A stretch of DNA of 64,000 nt, taken from NCBI GenBank assembly GCA_031216915.1, contig CM062292.1, positions 3,654,457 to 3,718,456 on the forward strand, read 5' to 3'. Below the pieces are notes generated by a model. It did no database searches. It was not told the DNA's origin and saw nothing but the letters and a program-made list of their open reading frames with translations. Positions 56,651-64,000 of this stretch are shown here, piece by piece. Position 1 is the first letter of the stretch, and each line of letters opens with the position of its first letter. The DNA is from Pictodentalium vernedei. Lineage: Eukaryota > Mollusca > Scaphopoda > Dentaliida > Dentaliidae. A program made the position numbers and the translations under genes.

Positions 56651-57792
56651 TATTTGCTGGCCCCTTATATTATATCTTCCCCTACCCACGTATATATATG
56701 GATATGCTGAACAAACATTAAATTTCAGTTCAAGATAACTGAAAAATAAAAACTAATTTGAGCACTGCTTGTATATAAAATGCACATAAGTTAAAAATAA
56801 AGTGAAAGTTGTTAGAAATTGCAGTTTACAATCAGATGTGAAAATAAATACCATCGGGGTTAAAATGTGGTTTGGGTTCGTTCAGATCTTTCGTAGATTT
56901 ATGGAATGTCTTGCGGAATCTAAAATAAAATACATTCGTTTTTGCTTGTGTGTTTAAGATTTTGCTTCCGTTGTTGGATCTTGGAAAATAATACGTAAAG
57001 ACTGCGATGAACAGTAACTTTAGAATTTAAAAATTTTCTATTTGTTGTTTTTTTGGTCATTTTTTCATTTATTAATTTATTTATTTATGTTATACATCCA
57101 ACTGCCAGAGGCTTATCCTGTCGTACATGTAGATGGTTATAAGGACGGAAAAGAAAACTAAGCGCTCGCATTAACCACAAGGGAAAATCATATAACTTAC
57201 TAAACGATCGTCAGTAAGAATCTTCTTAATAGATTTAATCCATAACAGTAACTATCAATGTGCGTTTACAGCAAGAACAAGGTGTTAATGCAAAATGAAG
57301 TGAGGTTAAAGGTGTAGTTACAGTATGCGATGCAAATTCTCAACCTTTGGATCAGAAAATCGGCGCATTAAGCTATGGCCTACGACGTCACCAAGCCTAA
57401 CTCTTTCATGGCTGACAATTCTCGTTATTCGTCGAGATTTATAGGAAAGTTAGTTTTACCATCGTCTGCATTTTTTCAAGAAACAAAACTTCCCGCTTCG
57501 CTTCCACACATCCACCACTCACACCACTCGAGGAAGAATTTTTTCTGCACCATTCACCCACCGCATGAGGTCATCAAATTCAATATTTCTAAAGGAATGT
57601 CAGCTCAGTGGTTTAACTCGCTTCAGCATATCATCACTGGCGTATTCTACTGTTCGTTTTTGTAGTGTATATTTCTGGTATATACGGAACGTTTCCATGC
57701 TCTTTCCGAATATGCATTGCATATTTTCTCTGCGATCACGCAGTAGAATACTAAATCTTCATCGCTAGAGAAGTAATTTTTTTCTATGACGT
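56651..57792. other. Gene-free stretch
   Basis: The + frame at 57375-57665 (96 codons) has no recognisable domain. Nothing else is seen. Confidence 0.4.
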
Positions 57793-57935
57793 CATGTGGG
57801 GTGTGTTAAGACAAAAATCATCCTTGGGCAAACTTCACCCTCGGGGAGAGATATTTGACGCAGACACAATTCGAGTGTCTGAATCAAATATCTCCCCGGT
57901 GGGATTTTCTCATCTCAACCCCACACCACTCATGA
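57793..57935. mobile_element. Foldback element family H (H2)
   Basis: Arms TGTGGGGTGTGTTAAGA, then CACCCTCGGGGAGAGATATT, opposite AATATCTCCCCGGTGGGATT, then CAACCCCACACCACT. Layout and partial sequence (AAATCATCCT, CACCCT-GGGG) match H1. Confidence 0.65.
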
Positions 57936-58041
57936 AGAATACCCCTCCTATCAACAAATGAGATAATTTTTTATATCTATAAGATTATCTCGTTATGTGT
58001 GCTTTAATAAAATTAATGGACCTCTTCGATAGAATGATTGC

Positions 58042-58360
58042 TACAGTTAAAACTAGAAGTCCTGTCACGAGTTGTGCGCTTATCTAGGCTTAATTGCTCG
58101 AAGGGATTGCGCTCAATTGCCACATCGAATGGCATCCAAAACCAGGCAGGTTCTCCTGGTTACTCATAGCAAAACGCAGGCAATGTTTCTGGCAATGGAC
58201 CTCCGGGTTACCTGGTGGTCCATTGGCTGAAACATTGCTTGTGCACAGGCCATAAGTACAGAATCTGATAGCCTTACTATGGTCATAACGCGTAGATTAA
58301 CGCGCAGATGGATGTGCTATTTGTGCGCATGTCAGGACAGGACTTCTAGTTTTAACTGTA
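58042..58360. mobile_element. Foldback MITE family B (B5)
   Basis: 319 bp, TACAGTTAAAACTAGAAGTC to GACTTCTAGTTTTAACTGTA. Same orientation as B1. Core CAATGGACCTCCGGGTTA / CCTGGTGGTCCATTG with two changes in the right arm. Confidence 0.93.
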
Positions 58361-58804
58361 CGTCATTCAAAACCTAAATCACCTAGTTTAAATAAGATTA
58401 TAGTTGTGAAAAAGTGCAATGCGTATAATGTACAGCAATATCACACAAACTAAACGCAATGTATGATCCGACAACAAAAATAGTGGTTATAAATCTTTCT
58501 CCATCCCACAGTGTGTTACATCTGGGTAATATGGCGGGGGAGTTCAATAACATGAATTGAATGGTAGGTTCATCCTGGCAGTGTTGAACGATTTCAACGC
58601 ATGCAACGTTGTTGCAGAAACAACGCTCAGACGGAAATGTAGGGTGTTGATAGAATAAAATAGGCGCGGGAGGCTTGGGGTGAAGCTGAGAAAGAAACTG
58701 AAGGTAAATCAGCAACCTGTATGATGAATTACCTGTCACTGACAAAGCCATGGTGAGGGACAAGCCCGAATTTTATCCGCTGATTCGCAGTGATATAAGC
58801 AGTC
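58361..58804. other. No recognised gene
   Basis: The minus frame 58763-58398 (121 codons) has no recognisable domain or homology signature. I do not call it a gene. Confidence 0.35.
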
Positions 58805-58932
58805 ATACCTGTGTTCGACGAAAGAACCGTCTTCAACGATCCGGTGTAGGCAGGATGTCGAACTCAACATTGGGTGGATTACCACTTGAACTTCCCACAA
58901 ATCTTGCGATCGTTGTCTAACCACTACGCTGA
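58805..58932 (-). mobile_element. Possible degenerate tRNA-derived SINE
   Basis: The minus strand reads CAGCGTAGTGGTTAGACAAC then GATCGCAAGATTTGTGGGAA and GTTCAAGTGG. This resembles a tRNA A-box (TAGTGGTTAGA) and B-box (GTTCAAGT) at roughly tRNA spacing. The body is not otherwise recognisable and no tail is seen. Confidence 0.35.
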
Positions 58933-59182
58933 TGTGTATTTAACCAACACATCAATTTTTAGTTTTTTCAGTACTTCCTGCACAGCCTTCCAAAATGGTG
59001 TAGAAATTGTTCTAAATAAAAATAGATGAACGATTTTCGAAGAATGCGTATTTTAGCGTCTTAAGTTTTTTTTCTTTGTGGTTTTGAATAGTACTGACAT
59101 CCCTCATCGACACTCCGGCAGCTGCGTCCGTGACAACCTTGAGGAAATTAAGATATAAGGCCCGAAATACAATTGCCACTAA

Positions 59183-61665
59183 AATAATAATAATAATATA
59201 CACATTTATATAGCGCCAAAATTATAGTTCAGAAGATATAGAACCATATTCTAAGGCGCTGTACATGTTCACGAGCTCGTGCAAATATTCAAATGGAATA
59301 TATACAGTATCTTACAGTCCAGAACATCACTTATATGCTTTTAGAAACAGGTATGTTTTGAGATCTTTCTTGAAAAGGTTGGCATTTGACAGTCTTTTTA
59401 GGTGTTCTGGTAAATTATTCCACAAGTGAGGGCCAGCAAATGAGAATGACCTATCTTCAAATGTCTTACACCCATGTTTTGGAACATGTAGCAACGTTTT
59501 ACTATCAGACCTCAGGTTGTATTGACACACATTCTTAGTATTAAGGAGTTCTTCTAAGTAGGCTGGTGACATGCTGTTTTGTGTCTTAAAAACTAATAAT
59601 AATGTTTTGAAAATTATTCTGTACCTGACTGGCTGCCAGTACATATCCCTCAGAACAGGAGTCATGTGTTGAGATCGAGATAGCCTACATACCACTCGGG
59701 CTGATGCATTTAGTACCATCTTCTGGCGAGAGTGCTGATATTGTGGAAGGTTGAACAGTAAGGCATTACAATAATCCAAATGTGAAGTTACAAAGGCATG
59801 AACTAGGGTTTTTGTTGAGTCAGTGGTGGGGAACTGTCTTATCTGTTTAACATTGTATAGACCTATGGAAGCCTTATTGAAAATTTTTGTAGCATGTCTG
59901 TCCATAGACATGGTAGAGTCGAAGAAGGCACCAAGATTACATACACTGTTACTTGCACTGATGGCGGAATCCCCTACCTTCACTGAATTTATGTCAACTT
60001 TAGTGAGTTGCTGTCGTGAACCAATTATTAGGAATTCAGTCTCATCACGATTTATTATAAAATATGTTTGAAACCATCCATGTGCAAATGTCTGAAATAC
60101 ATGATTCAATAGTTTCTAGAGCTTTAGTTTGATCCTTGACTGATGGTCGAAAAGAGAAATAGACCTGTGTGTCATCAGCATAACCATGGACGTCAGGCTG
60201 GAGAGATTGAATGATGGTGAACATTTTTGAAATATAGAATAGAAACAGAACAGGATCAAGGCAATTGCCCCGTGGGACTCCACATTCAAGATGGAAGTCT
60301 TTTGACAGATTACCGTTTATTGATACATGCTGCTGTCTATTCTTGAGATATGATAATAGCCAGCTAGCAGCAACACCATTAAGTCCAAAATCAGAATTCA
60401 TTGTCTCTAGCAGAGTTTTATGAGAAACAGTGTCAAAAGCAGCACTAAGGTATAAAATAACAAGGAATGTTTCGCTTCCAGACTCTATATTAAGGAGGAT
60501 GTCATTCTGAACCTTGAGTAATGCCGTTTCAGTCGAGTGAAGTTTTCTGAATGCAGACGTGTTGGCCGGTAATGGAGCATGCATATCACAATTTAACATT
60601 ACTTGGTCAATTGCGGCTCTTTCACACAGCTTAGAGACGAAAAGCAAGTTACTCACGGGTCGGAAGTTTTTAAACGCAAGTTCCGCACCTTGTTTCTTAA
60701 CTAAGTGGATTAACAATTGCTATTTTCCACGCATCAGACACATATCCTTCTAACAAAGACATGTTGATCTTTTTTGTGATTACATGAGCCAAAGAATCTA
60801 CACATGATTTGACAATAGGTGTTGGCATTGAGTCGAGCTGACATAAAGCATTTGAGGATTCTTTTATTAATTTGGTTACCTCGTGTATTTCTAAAGGTCG
60901 AAAAGTTGAAAGCTCTTTTTCTGATGTTCTCTGTTTGATGTCAGTTATGTCTACATTTATGTTCTTAATTTTTTCCTGAATTAATTTTATTTTTTTGATG
61001 AAGAATTCGCCAAATTGATCAGCTGGCTCTGATGGATCATCGTGTGGTGGAAATGACAGACTTTGCTTTTCTGTACAGATTTCTAACAACTTTAAACAAT
61101 TTTTTTGTTGTCACCATTACAAGTTTCAACACATGTTGTGTAGTAAGATTTTCTGGCATCTTTTAGTTTGTTGGAGAACTGATTATGAATAGTCTTATAT
61201 GCTGCTTCCTCATTGTAAGATTTAGATCTTTCCCGCTCATGCTTTCGACGATTAGCTTTAAGAGTTCTCAGTTCATTGGTAAACCAGGGTATATTTGGGC
61301 GAATAATTAATGTTTTTTTCAGAGGGGCATGCTTATCTAGTACACAAGACAATGTGTTGTTGTCTGATTTTGCCGGATCATCCAGGTTATCACACTGAAA
61401 ATTACACAAATCTGATTTTTCGATGTCACATTTAAGCTTGTTAATGTCAATTTGATTGAATTTTCGGAGTGTTACTTCTTTACGTGTCAGTGTTGGTTTT
61501 CGAACACCTAGTGTGCACTCAACAAAAGAATGGTCAGATAATCTGGATGGGATTAATGGCTCAGAAAGCTAAAAGTCATTAGTACATCTTGTGATGATAA
61601 GGTCAAGAGTGTGTCCAGAGGTATGAGTAGGCTCAGTAACATGTTGTTGTAAATCAACTGTTCTA
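59183..61665 (-). pseudogene. 5'-truncated CR1/L2-like LINE, frameshifted
   Basis: Read on the minus strand. End of an APE endonuclease with HTSGHTLDLIITR and RLSDHSFVECT (about 61655-61500). A linker with PWFTNELRTLK (61409-61092). Then RT blocks: FRPVSNLLFVSKLCE, FRKLHSTETALL, YLSAAFDTVSH, GVPRGNCLDPVLF and the active-site HGYADDTQVYFSF (60716-60045). Then NLGAFFDSTMSM, SHLDYCNALLFNLP, HMTPVLRDMYWQPV, RSFSFAGPHLWNNLPEHLK and a stop at 59327. The 3' end has GGCGCTATATAAATGTG and an ATT-rich tail. Frameshifts near 61090, 60705 and 60080 plus an internal stop near 61570 inactivate it. No ORF1. It lacks RNase H, unlike the I-type element at 24.5 kb. Confidence 0.93.
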
Positions 61666-61737
61666 AGGTTAGGGTTAGGGTTATGGTAGGATTAGGTTAG
61701 GGTTAGGTTAGGTAGGGTAGGGTTAGGGTTAGGTTAG
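61666..61737. repeat. Interstitial telomere-like (TTAGGG/TTAGG)n repeats
   Basis: About 72 bp of GGTTAGGGTTAGGG with variants (GGTTATGG, GGATTAGG, GGTAGGG). It starts exactly where recognisable LINE sequence stops. Confidence 0.9.
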
Positions 61738-62448
61738 TTTTGCACATGAGGAAAGAATTCAAACTGGAGAAATATTCCGTATATTTCAGAGTTTGTTTGT
61801 TAAAAAACACAAATATGTTGAAAAATGTTTTCTTAAAAGTCACATCAAAACAATGCACAACTGGTAAGGATTTTGTACAGCAATTTTCAGCAGATAAAGC
61901 CAAAACTGTCGAGTAGAAAACCAGGAAACAGCAGGAGCTCAAAAAGATGTGACCACAATTGGTGGCTATAAAAAAAGATACTAAGTCCAATTAAGTTTTA
62001 GCTATACGGAGAATATTGCTGTTATCTATCATAACTTCACCCACTAATATCATGTCCTGATCAGATGTCAGTAACTTTCAAATTTCGAAGAGGTTTCATG
62101 TTTCGCTGTGTTCGGACACACAACGTAAAATAAAGAGCGTTGTTGATGGATTGGCGGCATCGTGCGCTATTTGCAATCTGATAGCGCCGATAGTCCGTGT
62201 CGTCTGATCACTCAACCTACGCACACGTGTTCTCACGGTTGTCCATACCATTATATCATTTTCACTGTGAAAGTTATAGCAAAGTTCTGAGCAATTTATC
62301 TGTATTTACTGCTTTAGTATTTTAATATTTGTTTAATATTTGTTCCTCCCAGCTTGTAGGCCTATCGCCTTTCTTCTGTAGTTTGTTCTGCGTGCCTTGA
62401 ATTTATTTCATTTCTGTTTTTCGTTCCTTGAAGTCTGTCGGGAACTTA
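61738..62448. other. Gene-free stretch
   Basis: The minus frame 61990-61703 has no domain. Nothing else is recognised. Confidence 0.45.
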
Positions 62449-63822
62449 TCACCATGTCCAATTGTTTATTTGCGGATGTATACCAATGTTCCCAATCCAG
62501 CAGCCGTTTTGTCAAAGTTCTTGAAACAAGGGTGAAGAAAATCATAGCTAACACTGAGGGTTATGGTGTCGGGCTGCATATTGATTTTCGTGCACGACTG
62601 GAATCTGATAACCAACTCGTCCCAGATGCTCATTGATATTGCACTGATAAGTATCAGCAGTTGTATAAGGTTGCAGTTCATAGTCTCTGGACAAATCCCA
62701 ATAAATTCGAGAACATCATTCCTAGGTTAGGAGGGATGCACATGCTGACGAGTTTCGAGGAGCTGTTTGTACTCTTCTGGGCAACTCGGGACTGACCGCG
62801 GTTCTCAAAACTGTTTTTGTCGGGGTAGCTAAAATGCTGACTGGGAAAAAGTTCCCCATGAATGTCCGAGCATTTGGATTACTCACTGAGGAGCTGCTGC
62901 GAGATATAATGACTAACAAAGATATACAATGCCACGAGACTTAACGAAGAAGCTAGATGAGATATCAGGAAAGACTCCAACATCAAAACTATGGGTTGAC
63001 TGCTTCATCAGATCAGTATTCCTAACGATGTTGTTTGTGAGGGCTGAGCTGGAAGGTGATTGGCTTTTGCATCTGTCGGCAGTAAAACAGATGATGCCAT
63101 ATTTCTTTGCTTCTGGCAATGTAACTTACGGTTTGTACTTTCTGCTAGAGATGGAGGCATTACCAGCTAACGTTCTTAGGGAATTTTTCGACGGATCCCA
63201 TGTGCTGAAACATAAGGAAGGCCTCTGGAATGGTATTTGGAGTGATATGCTTATAGAAACTACCTTCATGCTGTATGGACATGGCAAATCTGGTATTATT
63301 GGCATCACATTCAAACCAGAAACAATGAAATCTGGGCTCTGAGCCTTCATGTGTGCGGCCAACATGCTAATGACGTCCCTGATTTGAGAGACACTGATAC
63401 AACATCACAATCTCAACAGTACCACAAAGAAGAATCCGAAGCTAGAATCACCGCCGATCAATAGGACAGAACTGGCTTTAGAAACACACTGGAGGTTGTG
63501 TTCATCCTTTACGTCAAGAAAGTCAGCAAGATGGTTTGGTGAACATGGCCACTGGTTGGATCTCTCTCGCCATTGTAAATGTGTATGACGCATTTGCTCG
63601 CGGTCAGGATCAGATGTGTGAGTTCGAAAAGAGCCTTCCACGGGGATTTTATGATAAATTATCCATGCCAGTGACAACGATGTCAATCGGGAAAAAAGCT
63701 ATCAAATTGGGCGATAAACAGGTGTATGCCTGCAATCTCAATTACTCGCAATCGATGGGACTTCAAGCCAGTACTAGAGGTGTTGACATCAAGGTGCTGT
63801 CCTATGAGCTATCTCCTGTTCC
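62449..63822 (+). pseudogene. Degenerate intronless gene of unrecognised conserved family
   Basis: A single protein can be followed across at least four frame changes and two in-frame stops. It opens MSNCLFADVYQCSQSSSRF (62454), continues NPNKFENIIPRLGGMHML (to about 62750), shifts to LLGNSGLTAVLKTVF and TGKKFPMNVRAFGLLTEELL (62762-62932), then KLWVDCFIRSVFLTMLFVRA, MMPYFFASGNVTYGLYFL and ETTFMLYGHGKSGIIGITF (62941-63340). It shifts again to WALSLHVCG and KEESEARITADQ, and finally MATGWISLAIVNVYDAF ... GLQASTRGVDIKVLSYELSP (63545-63820). I believe related proteins occur in several invertebrate genomes, but I cannot name the family or function. Lack of introns suggests a retrocopy or TE-carried gene. 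MITE A7 cuts the 3' end. Confidence 0.6.
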
Positions 63823-64000
63823 TACAGTACGTGGAGAGTGGATTGTAACTGAATCACCCGCGGAGTGGAGTTATCACCGAAGCTATAACTTTCAAATTTT
63901 GTACATATCGACAAAAAACACAAGCAATGTTTCAGCCAATGGACCTCCGGGTTTAACCCGGAGGTCCATTGGCTGAAACTTTGCTGGTGCTGGTTATGCT
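63823..64000. mobile_element. Foldback MITE family A (A7), cut by window end
   Basis: Starts TACAGTACGTGGAGAGTG. The core CAATGGACCTCCGGGTTT / AACCCGGAGGTCCATTG is intact and the right arm continues beyond 64000. Orientation as A2. Inserted in the degenerate gene. Confidence 0.93.

Noticed and set aside
58398-58924. Two consecutive minus-strand frames that might be exons
   Set aside because: The first overlaps a tRNA-like SINE head and the second has no recognisable motif.
62449-63822. Intact host gene with introns
   Set aside because: Frame changes occur without plausible GT...AG introns and with in-frame stops, so it is a degenerate single-exon copy.

Overview
The window is eukaryotic repeat-dominated DNA, most likely from an invertebrate animal. 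A mollusc or other lophotrochozoan is my best inference, based on the LINE types, a tRNA-derived SINE, TTAGGG-type repeats, AT-rich composition and the absence of bacterial gene organisation. I found no intact host gene. Almost everything that can be identified is a transposable element, a remnant of one, or a tandem array.

The centrepiece (about 24.5-30.6 kb, minus strand) is a full-length, apparently intact non-LTR retrotransposon of the I superfamily type. ORF1 is a gag-like protein with three zinc knuckles. ORF2 carries endonuclease, reverse transcriptase and RNase H, overlaps ORF1 by 8 nt, and is followed by a TAAA-type tail. The element sits inside a 24-bp minisatellite and splits it into 22.56-24.50 and 30.62-32.79 kb. 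A second LINE (59.18-61.67 kb, minus) is a frameshifted, 5'-truncated CR1/L2-like copy that ends at TTAGGG-like repeats. LINE 3' remnants lie at about 3.05-3.12, 7.6-7.95, 34.56-35.29 and 49.45-50.53 kb. Three of these contain or adjoin local tandem expansions. A tRNA-derived SINE with exact target-site duplications is at 20.54-20.89 kb; its 3' end resembles that of the intact LINE, so the LINE may mobilise it. Two older SINE-like copies are at 16.28 and 58.81 kb.

The rest is studded with about 45 foldback (palindromic) non-autonomous DNA elements. TA-flanked families (A, B, F, G) look Tc1/mariner-like. TTAA-flanked families (C, D, E) look piggyBac-like. One hAT-like element has an 8-bp duplication, and there are several single-copy foldbacks. 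Families A and B have unrelated ends but share the same central hairpin, and two C subfamilies share a different hairpin, so these elements look modular.

Tandem arrays are at 1-990 (174/127 bp units), 3.12-4.75 kb (80 bp, derived from an RT C-terminus), 5.33-6.32 kb (40 then about 150 bp), 22.56-32.79 kb (24 bp), 41.73-42.93 kb (40 bp) and 55.28-55.87 kb (24 bp). At 62.45-63.82 kb there is a degenerate, intronless protein-coding gene of a family I cannot name, interrupted by a family A element that runs off the window end. The repetitive open reading frames in the arrays are stop-free repeats and not genes.
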